A stretch of DNA of 64,000 nucleotides from Lineolata rhizophorae. Its lineage: Eukaryota > Ascomycota > Dothideomycetes > Lineolatales > Lineolataceae. Shown here piece after piece: positions 36,105 through 46,026 of this stretch; the stretch's first letter is position 1, and each line of letters starts with the position of its first letter. A program made the position numbers and the translations under genes. The stretch lies in assembly GCA_010093515.1 (NCBI GenBank), contig MU001670.1, positions 1,766,003 to 1,830,002 on the forward strand, in the 5' to 3' direction. The notes beneath the pieces were generated by a model. It saw only the letters and a list, made by a program, of their open reading frames with translations, was not told the origin of the DNA and did no database searches.

Positions 36105-36652
36105 ATGCGTTCAAAGTTCAAGGACGAGCACCCGTTCGAGAAGCGCAAGGCCGAGGCCGAGCGTATCCGCCAGAAGTACAACGATCGCATTCCGGTGAGT
36201 CGCCATCCTCGCGTGTTCCCTCGGCGTCGTCTCCCTAGGCTGTCGCACGAGCCGTCCGCGCTTCGCAAGCCGTGAAAAGCGTCGTCGCTAACGTCGCCGT
36301 CGTGGCGCCAACAGGTCATCTGCGAGAAAGTCGAGAAGTCTGACATCGCGACGATCGACAAGAAGAAGTACCTGGTGCCGGCCGACTTGACCGTCGGCCA
36401 GTTCGTCTACGTCATCCGCAAGCGCATCAAGCTGTCGCCCGAGAAGGCCATCTTCATCTTCGTCGACGAGGTCCTGCCGCCGACCGCCGCGCTCATGAAC
36501 TCGATCTACGAGGAGCACAAGGACGAGGACGGTTTTCTGTACATCACGTACGTTTTCGGGCCCGCCCCGCACTTTGCTGTTCGGTGCCACTTTGCTAACG
36601 CGCGAGCAGGTACTCGGGCGAGAACACCTTCGGCGACTTCGAGGCCATCTAA
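36105..36652 (+). CDS. atg8: Autophagy ubiquitin-like protein Atg8 (121 aa, 3 exons)
   Basis: Exons are 36105-36194, 36315-36547 and 36610-36652, with donors GTGAGT and GTACGT. The protein begins [20 protein letters not shown] and contains [43 protein letters not shown] and YSGENTFG. Atg8 is cleaved by Atg4 after Gly116, which leaves the C-terminal tail DFEAI to be removed. It is then conjugated to phosphatidylethanolamine on the phagophore, where it drives membrane growth and binds cargo receptors through AIM motifs. The length and the N-terminal helical extension match fungal Atg8. Near-invariant residues are in place, so the gene looks fully functional. Confidence 0.98.
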
Positions 36653-38080
36653 GCGCCGCGCGACGTGGCGACCCGAGACGACGCCATGAGCGGCGGGTGG
36701 GGCAGCTGCAGCGAGGGGCGGTAGCGGGAAATCGCGTCCAACAAACCAGCGGCTGCGCACCATGGGTGACAGGCCGCTGGGTCCATCTCTCTTGCCTGCT
36801 CGTCGGCTTGTCTCGGCATATCATTTGCGACCACAAACAGAACGCGGACTTCTGGCTTACCGGTACGGGATCAGGCTGCTTATTTTTGGGGGCGTTCGTG
36901 GGAAGTTCTATGTGCAATATCATCTTATTTCAAACTTCTTTCAGCACGACGATGGTATGAGACGATAGCGAAACCCCGGGAGGACCAGCGCAGAATGAGA
37001 GGGATGTGATAGGGGAATAAGATGGCTTCGTGAGGACTTGGACCAGATCCTGTGGGAAGCGACAAGCTGAGCTCAAGCACATGGGGTTTCCTACGCCAAG
37101 AAGCTCCATGCTTCCCAGAGTGACCCTGTTCTGCCGGCTCAGTGTCAAGGTGCAGCAAATTGTTTGTCGGCCTTCTGCGTTGCCTGCTAATGCGTGTATT
37201 TCATGGCTTCCGATCCCTCTGTACTTCCCTGGTCTACCTGTAGTCTAGTTGTCTCAATCAACCCCAGCATGGCCCAAACTTCTCTCGCTTCACTCGTTCA
37301 TGGGACGTTCTCGACGCCTTGTGACATTCGTGCCTTCACGCGCGTAGCATTGATGACAACTATCTGAAACAGCGAGCTCCACGTGACCAGTGCTATATAG
37401 TACGCCCGTCATTGCGCGTGCCCGCAGCCTCCATGTTCCGTTGCTTATTACTAAGCTGCCATTATTGGCTGGAGAGGCCAAGATATGGTTGATAGGACTC
37501 TCCAACGGGATTTGTTCTCGCGGCTTCGGCTTTACGGCTTTGTTCGTCCGACTGGGTGCCGTCGCAGCGGCACGCACGCAGGGTTCCCGCAAACCTGCCA
37601 CGTTCAGTAAGCCAGCCTTGGCTAAAAGCGCATAGAAGACTGCAACTTGACCCACCCCCACTTTAGTGGGAGTACACAGCCACAACCTGACCTATGTGCC
37701 ACCACTCTTGAGCTCTTCGTTCAACTAGGTGTATGTTTACTCTTCAGCTATTACTTGTCGGCCTATGAAGTCATGCTAAATTATGGAGCGATTTCTGGTA
37801 TGGTAAATTCTCAGGTTCTCTGTCTCTGAGCTTCCAGGAAGCGTGTGTCCCGCTCTATTCTATCCTCATCTCTCCCTCGATAAAGACATTCGAACGAATC
37901 CTCGCTCGCCCACACCCTCACCCCCCGCTTTTTCTGCTAGTCCTCAAGATCTCGAGTGCCCCTACCGTCGAATCCATTCTCTATTCCACGATACTTCAAG
38001 CAACAACAACAATGTCAGGATTCGGTCTTATAGACGTCAGGCTCTCTAGATGAACTCGCGCGACCGTGCCTCCAAGCGTT
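36653..38080. other. atg8 3' flank and gene-free DNA
   Basis: About 1.4 kb. The first 300 bp is probably atg8 3' UTR. A C-rich stretch at 37850-38010 followed by CAACAACAACAATG at 38000-38013 looks like a leader and start codon, but the frame closes after 13 codons. It may be the promoter relic of the broken coding sequence that follows. Confidence 0.45.
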
Positions 38081-38840
38081 ACGCACGACTGTGTTACCCG
38101 ACTCTCGTGCTGCGTTACAGCTATTTCCCAATATGGGTCGTCCGTGATATACTAATGGAAGTATAGAATTGCGATGCTTGTCCCCACGAAGCTTGAATAT
38201 CTCTTCCGCGAGTTCGAATTCCAGTTTAAAGGCATCTTCAAGGATGCCGATAGAAATTATACAGATCACTGGGTCCAAAATATGATCGTCAACCTTATAA
38301 AGGCAGAAGACCTTCTCACAAGTACGTCCGCGCTAATTACTTAGTGGATTGCATATATATCACACCGATTAAAGTTTCTCTTTTGCCCATTTGTAAATCG
38401 TAGGTCAACCTCCACAGCAAGGATGTCGCCATCCCTGTCTGGGTTCGAGAGAAGAACGAGTGTGACGCGCTTACAGCATAAACACTCAATAATCCCTAAA
38501 TAGACCAGATCCATTGCGTCTCCACTGCTGCCCTGGGTATCCGGTTCACCGTTAGAATTGCACCCTCTGGGTCGCTCCCTTGGCGTTTGATAAATGGCGC
38601 ATTTAGTCAACGCTCTCGCGTGTCTCTCGACATAAACCAACACAGAGGAGTATCAAGAACGCAAGCTGGAATTGCTGCCGTTCGTCTGGAAAGACTGAAC
38701 TGTGGAGGACCTAGTGGTGGTGCGGAACGAGGAAAACGCCATCGACGTCCACGACCGGCTCTTCCTTCGTACTAATGTCGGGCTTGTATCTCTCCGTCAA
38801 CTCGCCATTAATGTACCAGTCAGCGTTAGTACCTTATATA
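38081..38840 (+). pseudogene. Degenerate coding fragment of unidentified family
   Basis: Protein-like plus-strand segments occur in different frames and are not joined by a consistent splice pattern. One runs from ATG 38174 to a GTACGT donor at 38322 (contains LEYLFREFEFQFKGIFKDAD). A second around 38404-38480 follows a TAG acceptor (contains KDVAIPVWVREKNECDALTA). A third around 38645-38830 contains VEDLVVVRNEENAIDVHDRL. Residue composition is natural and not low-complexity, which suggests a decayed host gene. I do not recognise the family. Reading across in-frame stops was not attempted as a gene model. Confidence 0.35.
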
Positions 38841-39321
38841 CCCTTAACTTAAAAGATCTCGTACTATATCATTCACTTCCTCTCTGAACGTTTTCGGCTA
38901 TTTTCTTTCGGCATGTTCTCGGAAAAGCTGCCACAAATGTTTAGATTTCTGCCGAATTCTGATCCTTTTTTTGCAAACGGCAGTTGTCAAGGATTTACAT
39001 GGGAAATCAATCGTCATTGTTGCCTTGCGAACTACCAAGCTATCTGGTAGCACCGCGCCAGCGTAATCCATTCCTCGAATGTTCTCCCTATCCGAGCTTT
39101 CGCCTTATCCACTAATCGTCTCCGTTATATTGCCTTCTATATAGGACGAACGCTTCTTGGGGCTTCTGTGATAGCGTGGGATCTGACCGTTAGCGTGCAA
39201 CATCTCCTAGTCAAAAAGCCACGAGGTCGCTAGTACAGCTACACTCTTTATGCTTTACCACCGAAGGCTAAATCTTCATGCATCACGGCTCGGAGCCAGA
39301 TGTTCACTTTCTATCCGTATA
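38841..39321. other. Gene-free AT-rich stretch
   Basis: About 480 bp without a usable plus-strand frame. A minus-strand segment around 39090-38960 reads as plausible protein (contains MDYAGAVLPDSLVVRKATMT) but has no start, splice context or known relative. It may be another piece of decayed sequence. Confidence 0.35.
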
Positions 39322-39522
39322 CGGCTTAGCTTAGCCATGTCGACGTAAAAGTTCCCTTCAGTTGACCAGGCTAATACTATTTAGGTGTGCCGCTCTTTTC
39401 ATGAGCCATTGTGCAAGTACTCACCGTCGACCCATAACCGGCTTAGCTTGGTCAAGTTGAAATGAAAGTTTCCTTCAGTTGGCAAAGCTAATACTATTTA
39501 GGTGTACCATTATTTCTTAGAG
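39322..39522 (+). repeat. Diverged direct duplication of ~84 bp, period 117 bp
   Basis: Copy 1 (39322-39405) and copy 2 (39439-39522) both run CGGCTTAGCTT..., then TTC/TTCCTTCAGTTG, then CTAATACTATTTAGGTGT. The 18-bp core CTAATACTATTTAGGTGT is identical in the two. Copy 2 ends exactly at the TTTCTTAG acceptor-like site before the hydrolase coding frame, so the unit could derive from an intron end or the upstream flank of that gene. Confidence 0.65.
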
Positions 39523-40573
39523 GGACTATCTTTTTGCGGCATGGGCAAAACTGACGGCAGCCCATTGGAATTCTCCGTTCCGCCCGGAGGAGTACAACTT
39601 CGTTCAGCACGCCATTGACGAAGGCTGCTCGGTCTTCTTCTACGATCGTCTAGGAGCCGGTTCTTCTAAGAAGTGAGTTATTACTCGTGCGTCCCATTCC
39701 ACTTTCAACCGCGAAATATATTCCTTCGTACTAACTCACTCACGGATAGACCCTTCTGTTTTTCACTTCAGCTCAACACCGCCATTCCCGTCCTGCAGGA
39801 ACTCGCTAGCCTTGTCAAGCAAGGTGGATACACGGGCGATGTCGGCACGCCGGAGAAGCTAGCCCTCATGGGTTTCTCATTCGGCTGTTATACGGCCCAT
39901 GGCGCTGTGGCCCTGACTCCCGACGTCGCTGACGCCGTCATCCTTACTGCCATTAGCTTCAATGAGACGGGCTTGAATGTCAACGGTCTGCTCCGCTCCT
40001 ACGTGCCGCGCATCGTCAACTTGCAGAACCCGGCGCTCTTTGGTGACCGCGACAATGGCTTCATGACCTGGGTTGACAACTTTGCTCAAATCCACAAGTG
40101 AGTCATGGGTGATGAAATTGAAACCACATCTATGGGAGTTCAATGCTGACTCACTGCAACACAGTTATTTCCAGAAGCCCAACTACGATGACGAGACAGC
40201 CGACTTCGCCGAGTTTTCCAAGCAGCCTTTTGCCGTCACGGAGTTCTTGACTCTGCTCAGCGCCCCTCGGGACACCAGCGACTATGAAGGCCCCGTCTTG
40301 GTCAGTACACCCCTAACCTCGCTCAGTCTTGCGCTTTTAGTTCTGCATTGAAGCGTCACTAACCATGGATTTTATGACCCATAGCAGGCCATCACCGGCG
40401 ATACCGACTACATCTTCTGTGATGGCTACTGCTACAGCATCTTCGACGAGCCGGCCGAGACTTTATACCGCAACTCGGCCAACTTCTCGCGCGTGCTCCA
40501 TCCGGGCGCCAGCTACAACATCAACTTCCACCACAACGCGACGGGCGCGTACACCGTCATTACGGGCTTCTAG
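39521..40573 (+). CDS. Alpha/beta hydrolase, 5'-truncated (possible pseudogene)
   Basis: Supported exons are about 39521-39672, 39750-40097, 40165-40300 and 40388-40573, with donors GTGAGT, GTGAGT and GTCAGT. The product contains RPEEYNFVQHAIDEGCSVFF, DRLGAGSSK and the nucleophile elbow GFSFG, as in GxSxG hydrolases. A later TGDTDYIFCDGYC and NINFHHNATGAYTVITGF-stop carry the expected catalytic Asp and His regions. This resembles the secreted fungal hydrolases of about 330-350 aa, but the signal peptide and roughly the first 60 residues are absent. Upstream lie only duplicated noncoding DNA and decayed fragments. The expected oxyanion-hole His-Gly (FLRHG at about 39531-39545) appears in a frame that does not match the following KLTAAHWNS. 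The downstream exons look intact, so loss is probably recent or a distant first exon has been missed. Confidence 0.55.
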
Positions 40574-41252
40574 GGTGCAAATTTGTAAGGATACTTGGGC
40601 ATGTCGTGGGCGATAGAAAAGTTTGTTGAAGGGGTGGACAGTACGTATGCGCGGTGCCTCTAGATCTGGACATAGACATGCAGTGGAAGAGAATAACGGC
40701 TTGCTTTGAAAGTGGAAATAATGGGGATTTATGTGCTTCTTTGGACAAATCTTCTGTTCATTCTATCTTTGCATGAGAGGAATTCAACGAAGATATTCCA
40801 CATGTGGCACTTCCCTGCCCTTCTTTTATTCTTCTTCTTTCTTTCCCTCTTTTGCCCCTTTTTTGATTTTCACTTGTTACTTGCTTACATTAAGGTTAAA
40901 ATAGATTTAGTCTAGCTTTTGCTTCATGTATTACTTTCGGAAGCGCTTTTGAGAATAATTTTGGGAACTCGAAATCCTATGTATTGAAAAGATCGAGATC
41001 GAACACGACGCGACATTACGACGTGAGTGGCGGCATCACAAATATGCCTATGTTCTAGGGCGGCGAAGATCTTCCCCTTATTAGACGATTTGTCTAAATG
41101 TAAGTTACGTGTCAAGGATTAAACCACAACTCGTAAGCATTAGTCTTAACTATCTTACAACGATAAGAGAACGCTGCAACAAGTAAAATGCAAAAACTCG
41201 AATTTACAGGTCTATCTAGTATGTATAGTTAAACAAAAGGAGTAACTGGCCC
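40574..41252. other. Convergent intergenic region
   Basis: About 680 bp between the hydrolase and the minus-strand Zn2Cys6 gene, AT-rich, with T-tracts at 40823-40868. No gene seen. Confidence 0.6.
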
Positions 41253-43192
41253 CTACTCCTGCTCGTAACGCGGAAACCCCATTTCCCGAAGATAGTATCT
41301 AAACCCAAACGAGTTATTCCCTGTCGCATAACCTTGCGTGAACTGCGAGGTGGCCAGTATGTCGGCGATCCATTCGTGTGCCCTGTCCTCCTTCTCCAGC
41401 ACGCTCCAGGCTAGCCCGATGGGCATCAGGTAGAACAGAAGCTGCTCCTTGAAAACCTTGGCGTGTTGTTTTATGTGGTACTCGAAGGCGCGGCAGATCT
41501 CGAGCGCGACATCGCGCAGCATGACGGTCTCGCCGGGCAGGTACAGCGGGCTACGCGTTTCGCCGGACTGCGCTTCCTCTGACGACGTGTCCTCGACGGC
41601 GCTGGCGGCGCCCCGAGCGAGTGAGGCGACGGCCGCCGCCGCGCCATGCGGGTCCGTCTTCCACAGCAGCCCGAGTAGCCACAGCTGCACCGCGTCGTAG
41701 AGCGCGATCTCGGCGGCGTGGATCGGGATCGCGAAGTGCAGCGTCGTCTGCACGACGCGCCGGTCAAGGTTCGCGTGCTGGCCGAACCTGTCGGCCGGCG
41801 CCTCCCAGACCGCACACGGGTTGGCCATTTCCCACGCGTACCGCCACCGGAAGAGCTTGCTCAGCTGGAGGCGGATGCCAGCCAGAAGGTTCGCACGCGC
41901 CTCCTCGCTCGGCTCCTGACTGAGCCGCGCTTCGTCGTCGAGGAAACCAGGTACGTGCGATAAGATGTCTGCGAGGTGATTTTGCTGGCTTTTGTTCCAG
42001 GGATCGTTCGCCCACGGGACGTCTTTCCATCGATCATCTTCGAAAAAAGTGCGCCGTCTCGTTAGCAATCCAGAGACGATCTGTGTGGGAGAGTCCTGTT
42101 AGCTTGCGAGTTCCGCTATATTCTTGATAGTGAAGAGGGAATGACGCTTTTGTGACTCTGGGCGCTTTGGAGAAAACTTACGAGGGCGGACCGGCAAGAC
42201 TCAAAGGCACTACGCAGCGGCTGTTCCTGGAAGGCTTCAGGGCCGCACACGCTCAGCAGCGTGAACAAGCCTCTGACGTGGTATGCCGAGCCATCTCGAT
42301 CTTCATGCAAGCCCTACAGCCCACAGGCATCCACACAGACAACGTTAGCCTACGCCTTCTCTTCGATCCAACCCCACGCTTCTCCAATGACGAATCGCAG
42401 ACTAGATAACGAGGCGCATACATACAGAGTGCATGAGCAGGATCAGGACCGGGACGACAAGGCTGGTGAAGTCAGGCCGGGAAGGGTCTGACAGCATTGG
42501 TCTTAGGGCCTGCAGCGCGGCGCCGTATTCCACGGCTCCGCTGGTTTGGAGTTCGGCGTCGTGAAAGGCCCTGCCGAAGTTGGAGCGGGCCAGCGCCTGG
42601 CAGGCCTGCGACGACAAGGCGTCCAGCTTGCCCTTGGCAGCCAGCTCCAGCCACGGTGTGCCGTAGCTGCGCCACACGAAGTTCTCGAAGAGGAACGCGA
42701 GGCACACGTCGCCCTGGAAGGCCTCGAGGCTCAGTTCGTCGGGGACGGAGCAGGGGACCGCGGGCGGCGGTGGCGGCCGACGCCCGCCCCGGATGGGCAC
42801 GACGCTCGTTTGGGGCGCCGCCTGCGCGTCACCGCTCGTGGACCGGCTCGAGCTCGGCAAGGGCGAGGTCGACGAGTGAACGAACTGAAGTTCGCGCTCG
42901 TACCCAGCGCACCAGTATCCGGACTTTTCGCAACGTTTGCACGTGGGCTTGGTTTCGTCTGGAAGAGGGAAGAGCGCCCCGAAGGGTTAAGGTTAAAAAA
43001 CAGGGTTCTAAGGCAACCAGCTAAAAGCCAAGGAACGATAAGATCGGGCATGTCCACCCAACACACACAGGCCTTGGCCATGAACGAAACCTAGGCAGGA
43101 AGTGGCGCATTGAAGCCGATGTACATACCGCATTTGACTCGGCGCTTCCGACAGGTATGGCAGCCTTTACTGCGCCCTGGAACTCCCACCAT
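41253..43192 (-). CDS. Zn2Cys6 binuclear-cluster transcription factor (518 aa, 4 exons)
   Basis: Exons on the minus strand are 43192-43129, 42958-42426, 42313-42182 and 42080-41253. The first intron splits the zinc cluster. Joined, the cluster reads CHTCRKRRVKC, then DETKPTCKRCEKSGYWC. The six ligands are Cys11, 14, 21, 28, 31 and 38 with C-x2-C-x6-C-x6-C-x2-C-x6-C spacing, the Gal4-type DNA-binding domain. The remaining 480 residues match the general layout of fungal-specific regulators: a short linker (GGRRPPPPPAVP), then helices (LFENFVWRSYGTPWLELAAK, RGLFTLLSVCGPEAFQEQPL). No ligand or target can be inferred. It is transcribed away from the NCE101-type gene and ends near the truncated hydrolase. 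Confidence 0.9.
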
Positions 43193-44259
43193 GTTTTGCG
43201 AGTGGCAACGAGTGGATGAGTGGACAAGAGGACAAGCAGACAAGTGAAAGCGAAAGCTCGCGAGAAGGGGCCGTTTTGAGAATAAAGCAAAGAAAAGGAA
43301 AGCTACACTGGCAACTTAGTGCATGAGGGTCATCCGCCATGATCCGGCAGGTGGCGAGCCCATATCTATACTCCCTCGTAAATGCACTGGCGGCGTGCAT
43401 CGTGGGTCGTGGCATCGAGTGACGAGTGGATCATCGCCGGGGCCTGCAGCAGGAGTGGACAGTGGCCGCAACGCCGAAGCTGGACAGGCAGCGGACTTCG
43501 CATCATAAGCGCTAGGCGGTGGTTGGACTCGACTGGAGCTGAAGTCTTGGATATCTGGGCCGGCGAAGATTGCGAGTGCATGCCTGGGGTTGTAGGTGTT
43601 TGGCATTGCTGCCAGCCTTACGGCCAGTAACGGAGACGGAGTGTACAGTTACTATGTAGTTCAGTGAGTGGGTATCACAGCCACACGCCTCTCGGCCGCG
43701 GCCCGGGGCATGCGCGCCAGGCGGGTGGACGCCGCGCGATTGGCCAGCGCGCCAAGTCAGCAATTTTTGTCATCCGCATGGGACGACGCGGGCCACCCTC
43801 GGGCCCAGGGCTGCATACGCGGCGCATACAAGCTCGGTCCCGACAGAGAGCTGCTTCTCCAGGCGAAACCGCGGCTCGACGGCGTCGCTCTCTGATCAGT
43901 CGCGCCTGCGCCTGTTGGCCGCCGGCGACCCGGCGGACCTTCCCAACCGTGCGCCCCCTGTCCTCCCGTGCCTCCCACGCCCGCTCCGCCGGCCCGCCGA
44001 GCGCCAGTGGCGCCGCCGCACCCGCCACTGCCCAAGCAGGTAGGTACACACTGCCTGCCCAGGCCCGTGTACCGTTCACTGCGCCAACCTCGCGTCCCAG
44101 CCGGCTGGCCTCTTCCTCCCTCGCGCCTGCTGTTCCCGCCCGCCACTCACCGCACATCGATTGGCCATCAGCGACTCCATCTCGACTCTCTATCCACGTG
44201 CCTCCCTCAATCAGCCCGCCGTATCCGAACAATTGACAAATTCATCGCCCGTCGCCGCC
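43193..44259. promoter_or_regulatory. Divergent promoter region (Zn2Cys6 factor / NCE101-type gene)
   Basis: 1067 bp between divergent starts. The right half (43900-44259) is very C-rich on the plus strand, the usual look of a fungal leader. Long overlapping frames on both strands at 43660-44240 are Pro/Arg/Ala-rich shadows of that composition. Confidence 0.55.
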
Positions 44260-44941
44260 ATGTCAGTGCCCCGTTATACTCACATCATATCCCGGTAGGT
44301 CTAGTTTTACCCTACGCCACCGCAGACCCCGCCACGCCATGTGGTCCGCGTTCGTCCCCCGCATATGCCATCCCACCAACCCCGTCTCTAGCACCTCTCG
44401 AGCCTCTTCCCTGTAGGCTCCTCGTGCTCCGTTTGCCATGTGCGTGGATATGCGGCCTGCAACTGCACACCGATACGGACCCTCTCCCCGACTCCAATCC
44501 GCCCGGCCCCGACCGTCTTTTAGCACCTACTTTCCCCTACCTTACACACCTTCCCTCCCTACTTTCCTACCATACCTTTCTCCGCTTTAGGGCACGCTTA
44601 AGAGACGGAACGCAACCGTTCGACATCGTTCCTATCCCCCATCCCGAAACCCGCCTTCATCCAATCCCCCGGCACGTATCCCAAACGGAAACCTCTATAG
44701 ACGAGATTTCCGCTTCACCCCCTAAAAGGCCCTACAAAAAAAAACTAACACAAACAACAGAGCCCTCGACCCAGTCTTCGCCATCTCCATTGGCGTCGCC
44801 GCCGCCGCCCTGCGCATCCGCCGCGAGGAGCGCGAGCAAGGCCGCTCCCTCGCCGATACCGCCGCGGCGCTTCGGCGCCGCACCCGCCTGGTCTGGGACG
44901 GAGCACCCTGGAGGTCGGACCGAGGGTGGGTCCGGCGGTAA
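44260..44941 (+). CDS. nce101: NCE101-type small membrane protein, non-classical export (71 aa, 2 exons)
   Basis: Exons are 44260-44294 and 44761-44941. Exon 1 encodes MSVPRYTHIIS plus two bases of an Arg codon; the donor is GTAGGT. The intron is 466 nt, long for this genome, and ends with CTAAC branch-like sequence 15 nt before AACAG. Exon 2 continues RALDPVFAISIGVAAAALRI and then RREEREQGRSLADTAAALRR. The R-(A)LDP-(V/L)FA core followed by a single membrane helix and an Arg/Glu-rich tail is characteristic of NCE101, first found in budding yeast as a protein affecting secretion of leaderless proteins. The size is right. The gene is easily missed because the plus-strand frame covering it is a different, spurious one. 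Confidence 0.8.
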
Positions 44942-45001
44942 GGTGATGGGCGGGCAGCCAGGCAGCATGGGCAAGCACTCAGTCGGGCGGATCTCCCCGC
45001 G

Positions 45002-45495
45002 CCGTCGCCCGTGTAGTACTACTATTGTTGTTCCGTCTTGGTTGGTCCGAGTGCGTTTCGCCAATGGCTGGGTTGTCCGGCGCCTTCTCGAGATGTGGCT
45101 TACTGGATCGACGTCGGATGCGGTGTGGGAATGGTGAATTCAAATTCACTGTTCATGTTCAAACTGTAGAGTAGAAACCCCGAGTGTTCGGGATGGCTGA
45201 CTGACGGTGGCGGCTATAATGATTTCACCGGGATGAGAGGCAGTCAGGCAGTCAGGCACAGCTCTCACCGTTGCCCGTCCTACCCTCGCGGTCTCGCATC
45301 TAGGTAGTTGGTCCGAAAGCGTTGCCAGTGGTGTGTCGAGCATCTCCTTGAGTTGTGGCTTACCGGTTTAACGTCGGATGTGGATTCAAATGGTAAATTC
45401 AAATTCGCAATCGATGTCCAAGTTGTAGAATAGGAGCCCGAGTGTCTGGTGTCTGACGGGTGCAGCTACAATAATTTCAGCTGTTCAGGGATAAG
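45002..45495 (+). repeat. Diverged tandem duplication, two ~235-bp copies (period ~266 bp)
   Basis: Copy A (about 45002-45240) and copy B (about 45268-45495) share, in order, GTTGGTCCGA, GTGGCTTAC, ACGTCGGATG, AATTCAAATTC, a GTCC/TTC-AA-TGTAGA block, CGAGTGT and ATTTCA. Many differences are C/T or G/A, the kind of change repeat-induced point mutation makes. Copy A starts just 60 bp after the NCE101-type stop codon, so the duplication lies in its 3' flank. Confidence 0.7.
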
Positions 45496-46026
45496 TGAAG
45501 GCTGAGACTGCGGCTATGCCCCTGAGAACACCTACGTCCGCGCGCGAACACCTATTTGTCATTTGGCGTTCTACAGAACACCTACTCTGTAGGCCAGTGC
45601 ATTTATCTATTGTACGGACTTCTTCACCACCGCGATAAAGGCTCAGCTTAAAAAGGAAGTACTGGATTTAAATTATGCTTTGTTCCGCGGCCATGTACTG
45701 CTTTGACCAAGTAAGTAAGCCCGCGTCTACGCTATTTGTATTGCCGAGCTAGTTAAACCCCCGGCATGCCCGGGCAGACCGCCTAGAGCCATTGAAACCA
45801 TCGAAATAACCAGCCCCCGTCGCCTTCGTTGAAAGTGCCTTCATTAAGAAAATGTTTTTCTGGTGTCATGTCCTCCATATGCTCCGAAGCTGGATTGCAC
45901 GCATGACAACTGACTTAAGAGACCAACCGACAAACAGATAAGCCCTCCGTTCTATCGTCCAACTTGCCTCGCCCACTCCAGAAGTGCCCAATTTCCCCGA
46001 TCGATACGGCACGAACTCCCTCCATG
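45496..46026. other. Intergenic DNA with short GAACACCTA repeats
   Basis: About 530 bp upstream of the stop codon of the Myb-WD40 gene. GAACACCTA occurs three times, at 45526, 45546 and 45576. Nothing else is recognisable; the last part is the likely 3' UTR of the minus-strand gene. Confidence 0.5.

Noticed and set aside
43968-45137. 389-codon plus-strand frame
   Set aside because: It covers the spliced NCE101-type gene in another frame and continues through its intron; composition is Pro/Arg/Leu-biased.
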